From Stratiolaelaps scimitus (taxonomy: Eukaryota; Arthropoda; Arachnida; Mesostigmata; Laelapidae), in the NCBI GenBank assembly GCA_019614645.1, contig JABWDB010000006.1, positions 1,860,001 through 1,924,000 of the forward strand: a stretch of 64,000 bases of DNA, given 5' to 3'. Shown piece by piece: positions 14,304 to 27,149 of the stretch. The position numbers and the translations under genes are program-made. Each line of letters opens with the position of its first letter. Positions within the stretch are counted from its first letter, which is position 1. The notes under the pieces were generated by a model. The model had not been told where the DNA came from. It searched no databases and saw nothing but the letters and a program-made list of their open reading frames with translations.

Positions 14304-14306
<3 letters not shown>

Positions 14307-14494
14307 TTGTTCGGTCTGTTCTATGCGTGCAGTCGGAACTGGTACATGACTGTAGTTGCACTGTCGGTGTGGGGCCTATGTGAGGGATTTCGTATGATGT
14401 ATGGCAGTCGGAAAGGCCACAAAGGTCTAGGTGCTTTCTTGTTGCGAAGACGAATGACGTCCTGGGCCCAACACCAACTTTAGGATAGAAATCA

Positions 14495-14516
14495 ATATAT
14501 ATATATATATATATAT
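14495..14516. repeat. (AT)11 microsatellite
   Basis: Pure AT run about 190 bp after the larger array at 14258. Confidence 0.95.
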
Positions 14517-15911
14517 CCACTTACATGCAAACTGCTAAATATATACGTCACTGTTCTCAGTTGGCCCGATTCGGCACTGTGCGTATAACTGTGTATATGT
14601 AATCGAAATACATTTTTTTATTAAGCGACTCCAGGCGCACGGGTTTTTGCGTTTGGTGAGCGAGTATTTGTTTAAAGGACGCCTATCTCAGATGTTATCA
14701 TGCCAGGTGTCGCTTACTTGGCCGCTGCTCTATAATCGTTCTCTGATATACATCATATTAAATCCAAAAATTTCATGGATATGACTCCAAAAATAGATCT
14801 TTCCCTCACGATACTAGCCAGAAGAACTGGATATCGGTCCGTCGGAGTCTCAACATACGAGAACATATTTGAAAAAGGTTTCCATCTTTTTCTCTTGCTT
14901 TCAGAAGTGTTCTTCACCTCTCTTACCTCTCAATAGTGTTTCCCTCTACCCTTCAAAGCTTCCGCCCCACATTCAAAGAAGCCCTTCGGGTAAGGCATCT
15001 ATTTGTACACGAACTTGCAGAGTACAGAATTGATTGAATGCTCGAAGTTTCCCTAGTGAGGCGTCCGCACTTCTACTCAAGCATAGCGAGATCTTTAGGC
15101 AATATCTTTTTGTGAAACCAAGCTGGCCACCTGGCATATTTTCGACGCGATAACACTGACCAAGTCGTGTGTCATTTTCCTCTCCTTTGTCAATTTTTCC
15201 TCTAGTTTTTCAACTAGCGTCGTCTGTCTTTTCACCGGTTGCTTTTCCATTTTCTAGACAGTTTCCAATTTAATATGGTGCACTGAAGTCTACGATGTCC
15301 GGGGTTGAAACATGATCCACTGTTTGTGCTTGAAACAGTCGTTGAGCTGAACCGAGAATTTTTATTTAATTCAGCTCGGTTCTCCTTGGTACATGTATAT
15401 CTACATATAGGTGTGGTTTATTTAAACATACATTAATTAGCAATGAGTTCTGGGTTCTTATTCCCATGCTAGCGACAATATCACTTCAACTCTTCTGGGG
15501 GTGAGAGACACTAATCTGTAGAGGTCTGTTATTCTAATCGGATTAGTAGAGATCTGTAATCGTACGTAAATCCTTTTTTTTTAGTACTTGTAGTGGCCTA
15601 TGTATGGCACGGTAGGGAACGACCCTGCAACTCACTGAAACTAAACGGTTAAATAAAACATCTAAATACCTTAATTTATTTACATGAAACCTTCTGAGAG
15701 GGTCTTACGAGGTGTTGTGCCATATTTCTCCGACGATCGCTTGTGGTCATTACGCTTATTATCTATCACCTGGGTTGGAACTGCTTTTTGTCAAACCGTT
15801 ATATTATGCTTGGACGTCAATGCATTTCACATTCATAGCAACAGTTATTAATTGGTGGCAAATGCATGGGTTGAAGATATAATAGTCCTTAATTTAAAAA
15901 TAAAATGACGT

Positions 15912-15914
<3 letters not shown>
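14517..15914. other. Non-coding AT-rich stretch
   Basis: No open frame of note on either strand and no recognisable motif. Pyrimidine-rich patches lie at about 14880-14960 and 15170-15250. Confidence 0.55.

Positions 15915-15942
<28 letters not shown>
15915..15942. repeat. (AT)14 microsatellite
   Basis: 28 bp pure AT run. Confidence 0.95.
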
Positions 15943-15946
<4 letters not shown>

Positions 15947-17497
15947 TGCACTGTGAGGGTTCAGCTAACTTCCTTTTCCTCTGCTTTTAGTTAGCTACCT
16001 TGTCTCTATTCATGTGCTCTTCTGAGCTCTAGTCGCCAACCTCTCTCCCGTTCAACGATCTACGTCAGGTTGCGGACCACACCAACTGCCCTTTCTGCTG
16101 GCAAAAGGCCACATGGTTGGCCCTTGTTGGTCGATCGTCGAAGCTAGTAGGACATTCGACGACAGCCGCAGCCGTCCTAAACATTCTTTGCGCCAGCCGC
16201 GTAAAGTGGCCCCTGGGGAGCCACCGACAAGGCGAAGCCGAGGAAATGCCCGTGACGAAATATAGGCGACAACAATAATGGCCTTCTATTCAACGTTTTC
16301 ACCTTCAGGCCTCGATTGTTGGCCAACCTCGGCTGCTTCGGTTGACTCGACAGGCGACTCTTCGATGACACGTTAGAACGTACGACGGGTCGGTTTCGCG
16401 CAGTGTTATGATATTCACTATGAACGGCATGTATCAATCATCCATCCAACGCAAGATCTCCGTCAAGTAAAACGATTATCCGGGGACTTACCATTGATTA
16501 GTGTATCCGCCACATTATGCAGATTGCACTTGTGCCACTTCCTCATTGCGTCATCTTCGCTGCTCTCATACACCTATGCGAAAATGTGTTTCCATACGGT
16601 CTCTCCTATGTGCATGCTTTGTGGTTACATAGTTACCTAGTAACCAATGATGCTGATGTCAGAAGTGGGCTGCTGTTCGGATGTCTCAACCGTAAAGCAC
16701 AAGCGCAGTTCAGGAAGTCACCAAATGAAAAAAATGCTCTGAACAATTCATAAAGCATACACACTGTCTCTTTTTCTGGTTGAACCATACCTTACTGGTC
16801 TTTATTATTGTACATATTTTAATATAATTTCAATAACAAATCATTCTTTAGATATTCTAAGCAGGAGATATGCATTTACATTTACACAGCATACATTTAT
16901 GTGTGTGTTTTCATTCTTAGGCAAATTCACCTTTATACAGTATGTCTTCACATAGCTGCATATAGCGCTATAGGCAGTACTAATTTTAATAGTAGCGGTA
17001 GTTACAGCCCGAAATCGAAATGGCCACCCAACGTAACGATGAGTACGGGAATCAAATGCGTTTCCACGAAATGAGATATGCAGATCTAAGATAGTCGAAG
17101 AACGGGACGGATGGTGGGAGCTTGAGTGAAAGAAAGTGTCTGCGCACCGACAACCAGCACCCCACGAAGTAGCCCCCAGGCCTCGCTTGAACCCCCGTTG
17201 CCAGCCCCCTTTACATTTCATAACGTTAGTATAATGCGGCAGGGAGAACGATCGGGGGGGGGGCTGCTTTAGCGGTGACCATGCTCAAGGAGTGCTGCTA
17301 AATCGGTGGCTTTAAATTGCGCTTAGCCGGATCACATATTGGGGTTCGTATAATATTTCGCTGGGGTGAGACTGGGGGGAGATAGATTGTGGGAGGGAAG
17401 CTTAAGACAGAAGAATGGCATAGGATATCGGTGGGGCGCGGCGCGGCACGGGGCAACCTAAGGCGCACACACACACATACATAGATACATACGGCCT
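15943..17497. other. Non-coding stretch, no gene recognised
   Basis: Frames of 86 codons (16177-16437, -) and 126 codons (16841-17221, -) are present without domain signatures. A short plus-strand frame at about 17000-17090 looks protein-like but is too short to support. A G8 run lies near 17255. Confidence 0.4.
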
Positions 17498-17908
17498 TCA
17501 TTCACCCTCTTCGTTCGCGATCCGTTCTACTCTGAACTTAATTGCCTTCTCAAATGACGATGGCCGATAGTTCCCATCTGCGAAGAGAACCCCATTACTT
17601 GGTCGGGCAGCAGTGAGAGCTTACGCCGGAGAGATGCCCTCGATGCGTCGGCTTCACTGCGAGGGAAAACTCCGGGCCACGGGTCGCCGTCGTCGACACA
17701 ACCTGGTTCACTTTCCTGCTGAATCCTCACCCCTGGACGATACCTCCCCAGCAACTCCAACACCTCAACGTGCAGACTGCTGCACATTACTGCCCGAAAG
17801 ACGACGCTTCTTGCCAAGTTGAAGGTCTCGAGTATCTTCAATCTTCTCTCTTCTTTCTCGCTGTCCGATCCAGCTGTCATCTGACGGCGACCGGGACATC
17901 CCTTCCAT
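17498..17908 (-). CDS. Candidate two-exon hypothetical gene (low support)
   Basis: On the minus strand a pyrimidine-rich tract (about 17965 down to 17924) ends in CCGAG. A frame follows with ATGs at 17908 and 17899 and acidic/basic residues such as RSPSDDSW, which closes at a TGA at 17765-17767. Inside it, a weak GTAATG donor with its last exon base at 17791 would join in phase to an acceptor TTCTCTTCGCAG, with exon 2 from 17577 to a TGA at 17498. This leaves a 213 bp intron and about 73 residues. A competing frame of 117 codons (17527-17880) runs through the same DNA, so at most one is real. No family was recognised. Confidence 0.2.
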
Positions 17909-17925
17909 GCCTTCCGCGTTCCTCG

Positions 17926-20024
17926 GAAGAAGGACAGGGACGGCGAAGCAAAGAAAAAAAACTAGGATGCTACTCGCACAAAACTAAACTTGAGAATGGA
18001 TTCAGCGCACACATGCCGTTACTCACAGTATTACGCGTACTGCAAGGCCTCGTAGAACGATACGAAAACAAGCATAAGTACATAGTTGATCCGAAAAACG
18101 GTACAGCGAACATTAGATAACCTTACGGGCACAGACAATCCGAGCACAGGAGATGCGAGGCGCAGCTATTGTGGTGGCGTCGCTAAACGCGCACAGAGAT
18201 CCTCACGCATTTACATCTGTCTATGGACTTCTGCTAGTGATAAGGACTTCATAGCTGAAATCAATTGACAGATGCGAATGTGCGAGTATCTTTGCGCCCG
18301 TTTGCTGCTAGCGACACGACTGCAAAATGCGCATGCGCATCGGTGCTCACAGGTACATGTGTTCCCGACTAACCCATAACAAGAGAAAGAACAAAAAAGA
18401 ACGATCACGATCTGACAGTGACGGGGGCAGCCGGATCGGGAAAGACCCACGAGCCCGTAGCACAATGCCAATGTGTGGCAGGGGCTTGTGGGCGCCGCCT
18501 TTATCTTAGCCGTAGGCAGTTGCCAGCCGTTCGTCAGTTGTCTTATGCAGATGTCCTTATGGCCCGTCTAGCCACGATCGCTGGCAGAGAGACCGGCCTC
18601 GCTTGCTGTAGAGGCCGTTCACTGGTTCGCCCTTCCGCTTGGCATCATTCGCCCCATAGCATTCGAGCGGGGGGGGGCGGCGAAAGCGCAATCCAGAGGA
18701 AACAGCCCAGTAGAGAAGTAGGCGGCGGCGGCGCCGAGAACAACAGCAGCAGCAATAACGACAACAACAAAGCTGGAAAAGGTGGCGTCGCCCCACGTTG
18801 CCGCCACAGACAGCCGCTGCGCTATGGGCAGGACCGTGTATCTACGAGCTGCACACCTACGCCGATGGATGCAAGGGACAGGCGATAGGCACCGCGGGAA
18901 CGAACGTTTGCTTAGCTAGTTTCGCTGACATGACAGTGGAGAACCGTGAGGGCCTTCAAGGGGGCGGGCAATAGAGGAGAGTGGACCGGAGCGCGGTTTG
19001 GACATAGAGCCGCTGTCTGATCGACATCGAAGGCCAAACCTCTGAGCAAGTGGGCCGCGCTAAGAGTCTCAAATCCGCAGATGTTCTACAAATGCACGTG
19101 TCGACGTTCGTGATGCGAATGAGACTACCCACCGTGGCAGTGCATGTGCGTGGGGCTGTCCTAACACACACACACTTGTGCAACATCAGCAGCAGCAGGT
19201 GTTGGGGTAAAACCACAGGCCGGAATCATCGCGCCGACCCTCAACGCCAACCAGCAAATCCATACGTTCGCCCATACGTCCGCCTAGTTATTCTATCCAT
19301 AGTTTTGATTCGATCGCTGATCGTTGCTAGGCTAATTTAATAATCGATAGACATAGCTTCTCTGAAATCGTTTCAAATTAATATACTTTCCGCATAACTT
19401 CGCGTTGCTCAGCTATTCTTGTATTCTTCTTTGAAGGCTCTTCGGTGTGTGGTATTGATCAAATTGATTGTTCTCGACATCTTTCTGTCTCTTCTTCCCT
19501 GGTGAATGTTAGCAATCCACTGATCACGCATGTATGTATATACACATTTCGTCTATATGTGTGTCGGGCGAAATACGACGATCTTCACGGTCCGCTGATC
19601 AATTCGATTCAATGTGCTCTCCTTTGCCCGCTTGATGCCTCCTTGCTCGTGCACAGACTCAGATTACTCAAATTATTTCTTCTTTTCTATTACCGTAATG
19701 TATTGCTCCAATCCACGCGGATCATTCGGCTGTTAGTTTTAAAGCACTGCGTCAGTGCAGCGATCTCAAACGCGAAGACATAGGTTACAATTCCTGAAGT
19801 GCAAGGTATGACGACTACCAAACTAGACTACTCAACGTATCTTGGCGTGACGTCTTTCATCGATGTCGCCTAGTAAATGAAATGTTCCAATCATTTCTCA
19901 AGGTTATGCATGCTCTCACAGCAGGGCTCATACCGAAAGGGCACCCCCCACCCAGCGCATAATGCAATACAGCTTTATGTTCAAGAACTGGGGACTCGTG
20001 TGAAACCGGATCCGAACCCGCAGC
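17926..20024. other. Non-coding stretch with GC-rich patch
   Basis: A GC-rich island (about 18400-18900) contains a G8 run, GGC repeats and CAG/AAC repeats (about 18719-18775). The 156-codon frame at 18418-18888 (+) is built largely from these and shows no domain. A (CA)6 run lies near 19165. Nothing else was recognised. Confidence 0.45.
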
Positions 20025-20627
20025 TTGCCTCTCGACTCAAGAAAGCTTCTTGACAGCGAACAATATGGTTTTACCAAAGGTAGATTGACCGAAACCCAGC
20101 TGATTGAATTGATTCATAACTGGCTTCTTTTTCGAAATGAGAGAGTCGACAACGATTGCATTTACTTTGATTTTTCCAAAGCATCCCACCGCGTCACTCA
20201 TAGCCCATTAATCTCCAAACTTTTGTCTCTCCAACTAGATTCACACAGTGTTGAGTGGCTTCGAAGCTATCTCACGGATAGAAAGTTTTGCGTACAGACA
20301 AGCACTCTCATTGTAAAATTGCAGCTCCTTTAATAGTGTCATAGTCACTTTCTCCTTAATATTTGATCTACATGTGACAGAGGTAGTTCGGTCTGCCCCA
20401 TTAATATGTAACACCATTTTTGGATGTTTTGTTCTCCAAAAATGTCGATTTCTATATTGCGCTCTATAAGAGCCTTGTCATTCCAAAATGTCTTTACTGC
20501 ACTACAGTTTGGAGGTCCTGCCTCAAAAAAACATATAGCACCGCTTGAGAGGGTGCAAACGAAGTTTGTCCTCAGTCTGCTTTGTGATGTTCCGAGGGAA
20601 TTAGTGCCGCTTCCCCCCAGCCAATGA
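20025..20627 (+). mobile_element. LINE reverse transcriptase fragment, internally scrambled
   Basis: Translation gives successive reverse-transcriptase landmarks of a CR1/jockey/L2-type LINE: SEQYGFTKGRLTETQ (finger region), IYFDFSKASHRV (equivalent to the DFSKAFD motif A region), LISKL, then WLRSYLTDRKFCV. After that comes a 27 bp patch at about 20312-20338, identical to the LINE 3-prime tail at 4598. The sequence resumes with a stretch resembling GSVIGPLLF, then YKSLVIPKCLYCTTVW and, after a frameshift in a poly-A run near 20524, APLERVQTKFV, which is the usual C-terminal thumb region. The YADD catalytic segment is missing. The element is dead and its outer ends are not defined. Confidence 0.85.
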
Positions 20628-23600
20628 TCCTATAAATACTGCGGACATCCGCTTGTTTCAGTGACTAAAATCAACTAGCTCTGTCAAACATTTCATAGAA
20701 CTTCATCCTAACCCTCTACGCAGTAGACGCACAGTGCCCGCTACGTCGGTAGCACTCACCAAAAAGCTCAAAAGCTAGTTCTCTTGAAGCGTCTCACGTT
20801 TCATACGAGACGTAGGGGGCGGCCATTAGCCATCACTGCAATTGTAATAATTCCTTACGCTTCTACCCATTCCTTCTTTAATAATCCCTGTTCCACTCAT
20901 CTTGGTTACTAAATGTCTTTGCGTAGTACAATTTCGTAACTGACAATTGATTGCACATGAACAATCATTCAATCCCTGACGAATACGTTCCCTCGCGAAG
21001 ACCACAACGCTACAAAATATCACTCATGCACATTTCCTGTTTTCCGTTTCTGGTGCTACGATGCAGCAGAGTTGTTGCTGTTATTGCTGTTTGTTTCGTG
21101 CTACCTATAATTGCTCTCGCAGACTAACTACATATTAGCGCATTGCTGTAGCAGTAGTACCCGATAGTTTAGAGGACGCCATGCCTCAGTATCTATGCAG
21201 AACCGCCTCCCATAGATAGGACATATGTAGGTTCAACTGGTGTGCGTCACCCCGTAATTGTTCCGTAAGGTTTACCGCACCCGCCCGATCCCGCCTCTTC
21301 CCTGCCACGGTTGCCTCTCGCCGCTATATCACATGTGCCTCTATGATTTCTATCTATCTCTGCCCCGTGAACATTTGCCAGTGCTCATCTACGGGTTTAC
21401 ATGCATACGCATTATAGTATATATGAGAGAAGAAGTGCTATGAGCTCTTTCTCTCCTTCTGTCTATTCGCTGTTGCCAGCAGCGGATTCTCGGAATTGGC
21501 CGTTAGTGCCCGCTGAGGATAGCTGGGTTTGCGGTGGACCCACGAACCCCGTACAGGGGCCCCTATCGGCGCCCACCACTACAACACGACGAATGAAAGT
21601 CGATGAGTAGAGGGAAAAAAAAAGAGAGACCCACACGCGGCTGGGAGTCCCGCCACCTGCAACAGTGTGTGTGGTGTGTATTGTCCAAGGCCGGGGACAT
21701 ATTCTCACACCACGGCCGTCACACGGACGCGAACGAACAGCTGGGGGGGGGCAACTCTATCCGCAATCATCTGGAACGATAACTAACCACTTCGAACACC
21801 TGTCCCCCGACGTTTTCATGGGCTGATTCGTTCACACGATTGCGTCCTGCATAATATAGTGATCATTTGTTGTGCATTAACAACGTTACAGACGGGCAAG
21901 CAAACTTGCCACTTGCCAGCGGCAGCAAATGCTGCGACTACTACGTTCCACCGGTGTCGCGCACCCTCAAAATGAGAGTGCATGCTGATGCTGCTCAACG
22001 GCACTCGGAAGTGTGTTGGACTTTCATTCGCGGCTGGTCTCTATGGCGGTGGACAGTTTCGTGCAGATGTCGGTAACGTTACCTGTGGACTAGAAGCCTT
22101 AGATATCTCTGATCGTGGAAGATGGGATCACTCACTATCGGGAAGATGCGGCCGATTTTCAGCCACGAGTTGAGCCACGTGCTGAGTACGTAGTCTATAG
22201 GAACGCTATGTGTGAGTCAGTATTTGGTAGCAACGACGTTAAATGTTGGCTGAGAGTCTGTCCGGGATAGTTACTTGAGTACAGACAGCAATTGGCCATC
22301 AGGACCTAGACGCGGATATTCCTTCGATTTTCCGGAAACGAAAGGAAGAGGCAAATCTCGTTTGGTCAGTAGAGAAAATAATTGGAGTAGTCTGCCCCCG
22401 CTCTGGTGGCGACAGTCATCAACAACGCTGGTGGAGATTGTCGCCAGGATCGGCACTCGACGATATATTAAAGAGGGAGTTGATGACGATGTGAGATAGA
22501 GTGAAGTACACTATCGGATAACGCTATGAAATACCCGAGGGCAGCCACGCCGCTTCAGGAGACTGTTCATCAAATGCAGAAGATATTAGTATAAAAATGA
22601 CAAAATATGGGGCAGTTCAGCAGGGCATCTCATACATTTCGAAAAATAAGGAGCATAGCTATGGGGTATAACTTTGACTATATCATAGCCCGAACTTACT
22701 CATTTAGAAACATCAACATTTAGATAGAACTTTGTACTCAGTTGTGTGTCACATGCAAACGAGAAACGAGTCGGATCGTTTAATTGTCTATACGGGCGAT
22801 TACAGGCGAAATTGGTTTTAGGTAGAAACAAAATTGTGCTTAGGAAAACCGATCCTTATTGATGCAATTATGAGGAACGACTGTGTGTTCCCGTCTCACT
22901 TATGCCAACGAACAATTCCAATATGGCATACAGTGTGAATAGTACGAAGTCTGAGCTTCTCGGAAGTAGCTTCGGTGATGATGGAGAGGAGTTGTACAGA
23001 TGTAGTATATCGTGAGGAAACCGGTTTCGAGTGCGGACTAGCAAACAGCCTTCAAATATACAATATACCGAATGAAACCTTACAACTGGAGGGAGCCTTT
23101 GATGGCGAAAATGTAATCACTTATTTCAACTCGCCTATAGGGTTGTCATAGAGTTGCCTTGACCGTTTTTAATACTCGGAGTTCCTGAAATTAATTTGTG
23201 CAAAATGACATCGAATTCTCCAAGACGATAACGCAGGGAGAAAGTAATCTTGTTTTAACTAGTAATCTATTCACATTGTGAATGCATGTACATTCTGCAC
23301 TAGAACTTATTCACTTACAGGGCTGTAGATATACAATGGACATGTCACAAAGCTCAATACTATATAATATATGAATCGCCTTGTCGTTGAGCGCCCACTA
23401 ACGACCGGCGCCAAAGCCCCCCTCGCTGACTGTAATAACAGAGCTATCCTTCGCTGCATATAGCGCTCAACGGTTGGCGTGTTCTGTCGATGTGTAATGG
23501 GTTCTGCAGAAGGACCTGCAATAAAAATGAACTGACCTCGAGCAACGGTAATCCCGCCCCGTAACCACGAAATAACGAATCGAGAACGGGATCCCTCTGC

Positions 23601-23859
23601 TGCGCAAGCCTGCCTGGAGGGCTCCCTCGCCGAAGAGAAGTTCCTTGAAGTCAGTTGTCAGATCATTATCCGGTTGCGATCAGTTGCGATCGCGGGCAGA
23701 ATTTGCGCTAGTTCAAGGACAATCTTGCCTATGACACCGGTTTTTATTAGGCGACACGATCTTGACAGTGGTGCTAGTTGACAGTATCCGCCATTCAAGC
23801 AGAAGATGTCTGTCTGACCTGTTCAAGGTCGGCTGTTGAATTGTACTGATGGTAGTTAG
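20628..23859. other. Non-coding stretch, possible LINE debris at the left
   Basis: The first 150 bp may continue the LINE C-terminus but cannot be aligned by eye. The rest holds only short frames (under 90 codons) with no motif. A G9 run lies near 21744. Confidence 0.45.
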
Positions 23860-24530
23860 TTTGAAATTCACAAAGTGATAGACTCGACACGGGCTACATC
23901 GAGTGTCGGTATCCCTAGCAAGCTCACAAAATGGTTGGCTTGCGCTCTTGCTCGCCCGCTGATCGGTCTGTTAGATGTATGTCTGCGGCACGGGTCTTTC
24001 CCAAATGAGCTAAAAGAGGTCGGGATTGTCCCATGATCCAAGGACAAAAGTGACCAGAAGTTTCCGCGTATTTTACGTATTTCACTTGCTGATTAAGATT
24101 GTGGTGGCCACATTAGAACTCAACTGAACGCTTTTTTTACGTGTTTGCCAGTTTGGTTTTCGTAGATCCCTTTGTCTAGATCGATTTTTTTGATGTAGCG
24201 GCCACTTTCAATTGTCTGACTTCGTTTTCCTTACAAATGCTGGAGTAACTCAACTGTGATTCTCCTATCATTACTGAGAAATATTCGTCCGACAGTAGAC
24301 AGTAGATCAATGTAGTCGACATCGATTCATCTTGGCTTGACATCAACAATGTAACGCCGCAAGCATCTATTACGAGGCTCTCATGTTCAACATCTCAATG
24401 AATGTTATATTACTTAAGATACCTGCAGTTGACTGTTGCAAGACGATTACCTATGCTGATGACACGCCAATCGTGTGTCGCACTCATCGATCTGCGCTAA
24501 AATCCGGTATTCAAGCAGGGATGAGTGAGG
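23860..24530 (+). mobile_element. Degenerate LINE reverse transcriptase with YADD box
   Basis: In pieces across frames, this reads FEIHKVIDSTRATSSVGIPS (pre-RT and palm entry), then PLIGLLDVCLRHGSFPNELK, where LINEs carry their conserved fP..wK segment, then QFGFRRS, a degenerate VTPQASI (the VPQGS motif), LMFNISMN and ITYADDTPIVCR. The YADD codons lie at 24452-24463 and are intact. In-frame stops (for example just after EVGIVP) and frameshifts make it a pseudogene. It ends at a (TA)n array. Sequence to about 25144 may be more of the same element but is not recognisable with confidence. Confidence 0.85.
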
Positions 24531-24533
24531 TGG

Positions 24534-24570
24534 TATATATATATATATGTATATCTATATATATATAATA
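24534..24570. repeat. (TA)n microsatellite abutting LINE
   Basis: Interrupted TA run immediately after the recognisable YADD-bearing LINE fragment. Confidence 0.9.
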
Positions 24571-26660
24571 CCTAATGACGCTAATTCTCTTTTCTGTATA
24601 TTGCTCGATACCAATTTCGGGGAGTGGCTATACGGTTATTAGTCGTAGGGCAGAAGTCACTTAGAACGACACTATGCGGGCGGTAGTTGTTTTCAAGAAA
24701 CCGTGGGGATTCAGTCTCAGAAGTTTTTTTTAGGCATAAGGCCTCCTTTCTTTTTATTCAAGATGCCAGGCGCAGATTGCGCTTCTGGCTTTCAAAATGG
24801 CTGAAGGTCGTATCCCGTCTTTCCCAATAACTGCCATTGTAAAACGAATGACTCGTTGTGCAACAGGATTTAGGGGTCTGGTCGCCATACCTTACCTAAG
24901 TACTGCAAACTACCAACTGGGTGGGGCTCGCTTTCGAGAGAGATGCGATAATTTAAGTCAGCCAAAAAGTTCTCGCCCAATAAGAGTGAATGGGGTCTCA
25001 GTCATTATTGAATTAGTGCACATTATGACTTTTCACCGTAACCAAAGAGCTTTGGCCGTATTGCAAAATTCGGCACCACGCCACAAGAAAACTTTGGTGT
25101 TATATTCTCCATTTCAATTGAGCAACTCGTCAGCCGTCATTTGAAATCTGTGCCTGTGAACCTTTAGGCAATTTCACCTTTGAACATGAATCGGGTCATA
25201 CATATTAGTACTACAAATTAGCAAGGTGATTTTGTTTGAGGAACTGATGTACCCCTGTATTTGTTTATGATGTTTGTTATAAAATATTCCCGTTTAATAA
25301 ATAGCAATATGCTTGCAAAGTTTCAATGATACTATCGAGTAGCATCGCCTGCATACACTCCCCATGACTTGTGTATGTCAGTAAGGCATAGCTTATTTTA
25401 GTCACAAAAGGGCTCCTTGTGACCTATATGTGATGTGATGTAAACGAATTGCTGGATGGGCAAGTTGACTGTGCTTCGCATAAACTGGAATCTCACTATA
25501 AAAGTTTAGATAGAAGAGGAAGTACGGATGCTGATCATCAGAAAACGGCAGATTTATTGATGAGTCTCTTATGTCGAGACAAGTCCCGATTATTATTATT
25601 ATTATTAAACCTGATATTTTGCGGCTACGGTACATTTAGCTTTTGAATGAACGCGCTTGAGTCTCTTCTAGAGTATCTGGCTTTTGGATAATAGCCCCCT
25701 TGGTAATCTGTTTGTATCATGCCCGGGAATGGGACGTGTGAGCCATCCAGTCTCGTCGCTTGAAGCTTTTTAACGTGGGAATTATATCTGTAGAATCGCC
25801 TAATAAATTCAGAGGTGACTCTTTTTGGTTAGCGATAGACTTTGCATTGGTATTTTATGAGTTTTCTTTGGCCAGCACTCACATATGTGTATCATATATT
25901 CAAATGATTATTGTATTTTCGCCTGTAAAATTCGGCTCTCCTACGTATAGGTTGACTAGCAAATAACTTAGGTCAATAGACAAAGTGTCATTATTCAAAC
26001 TCACGAAATTAGCCTGCGTTTTCGTTCACATTAATGAAGGATCAACGAAACATATTTCTACAAAACTAGCACAGCGGTAATCGTACAACACACACCGACG
26101 TCTAGTTAAGCTAAAGAGAACGGTCTTTGCGTATGAACCATAGTTTGAGCCGTTGAATCGAACGTAGGTATTCAGTGACCGTTTAGCGTAAAGGAAATTA
26201 CGCTCTCCCTTGGGACAGCGGATCAAGGAGGGCGGTGTGCAGAGGAGCAAATCTGGTAGATTAGATCCCGACCCCCCGAAGTGACATCATCAGCAGCAGC
26301 AGCAATAGCCGCAGCAAGATCTGTCTGATATTCAAGTCAGTAGGAAGTAACGAGAGGGCAAGTTTCGTAAAACAGATAGAGCTTTGTATATTCGGTGGGA
26401 GACTTCCTAAAATAGCCCAAAATGGGCACCGAATAAACGTCTCTCGCCGTTTGTCACAACAGGTTGCTTATTCAACCTTTTACGCAATTTTGATTATCGA
26501 ACTAGACGTCACCGTACTAGTGTGCTCAATAGCGGGCATTAGCTAGATAGATTATCAATAGATTATGTGAAGCTCTGAGAATTTCTACGTGGAAATCGTT
26601 TTTTCGTCGTGAGCTCCAATCGACTAGATATTAAATATAGTGTGACATTTCAATATTCAT
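24571..26660. other. Non-coding stretch, possible LINE remnant
   Basis: A 115-codon frame at 24797-25144 (+) follows the YADD-bearing LINE in the same orientation and could be its decayed C-terminus, but no thumb motif can be aligned. An (ATT)5 run lies at 25590-25607. Nothing else was recognised. Confidence 0.4.
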
Positions 26661-26840
26661 TCGAAATGAGTTTATTTCGATTTGAAAATGTAATTCTTTT
26701 TACATTTTCAAATTACATTTCAGAACATGTAATTGTTTTACATTTTCAAATTACATTTTAGAAAATGGATTTTTTTATATTTTCAAATTACATTTCAGAA
26801 AATGGATTTTTTTTACATTTTCCTTTAGAAATCGCACTGG
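26661..26840. repeat. 37-38 bp tandem minisatellite with self-complementary unit
   Basis: The block CATTTTCAAATTACATTT recurs at 26703, 26741 and 26778 (first base changed to T in the third), with a partial fourth copy at 26816, giving periods of 38, 37 and 38 bp. Each unit contains both TGTAATT-like and AATTACA-like segments, so single strands can fold within and between units. The array is almost pure A+T. Confidence 0.9.
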
Positions 26841-27149
26841 GAGACCCATAGAGTAGCCAATTAATTAATTGTACTATCATGTATATCAGTCCTGTACTGT
26901 AGCTAAAATTGTTTTCTGGGTTATCATTAAGATCAGAGTGGAACTTCAACTTTATTCAATCTAGATACAGCTTTATTCCACTCGAGGGAGGCGATAACAT
27001 CATATATAATACCACAACATGAGAAACGATGTTGGTAATAAATCGTAACATTATTCTAAACCACCAGCACAAAGGATTTCCATTGCACAGATGATTCTAC
27101 AGTTACGAAACTAATTATTGCGAATGACTAAATATTGACTTAAGATATT
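26841..27149. other. AT-rich spacer
   Basis: Nothing recognised between the minisatellite and the 3-prime side of the minus-strand LINE; it may include that element's unrecognised tail. Confidence 0.4.

Noticed and set aside
24797..25144. Host gene frame of 115 codons
   Set aside because: Lies directly after a LINE in the same orientation and shows no host domain; more likely decayed element sequence.
26661..26840. CRISPR-like array
   Set aside because: Units are contiguous with no unique spacers and the context is eukaryotic.
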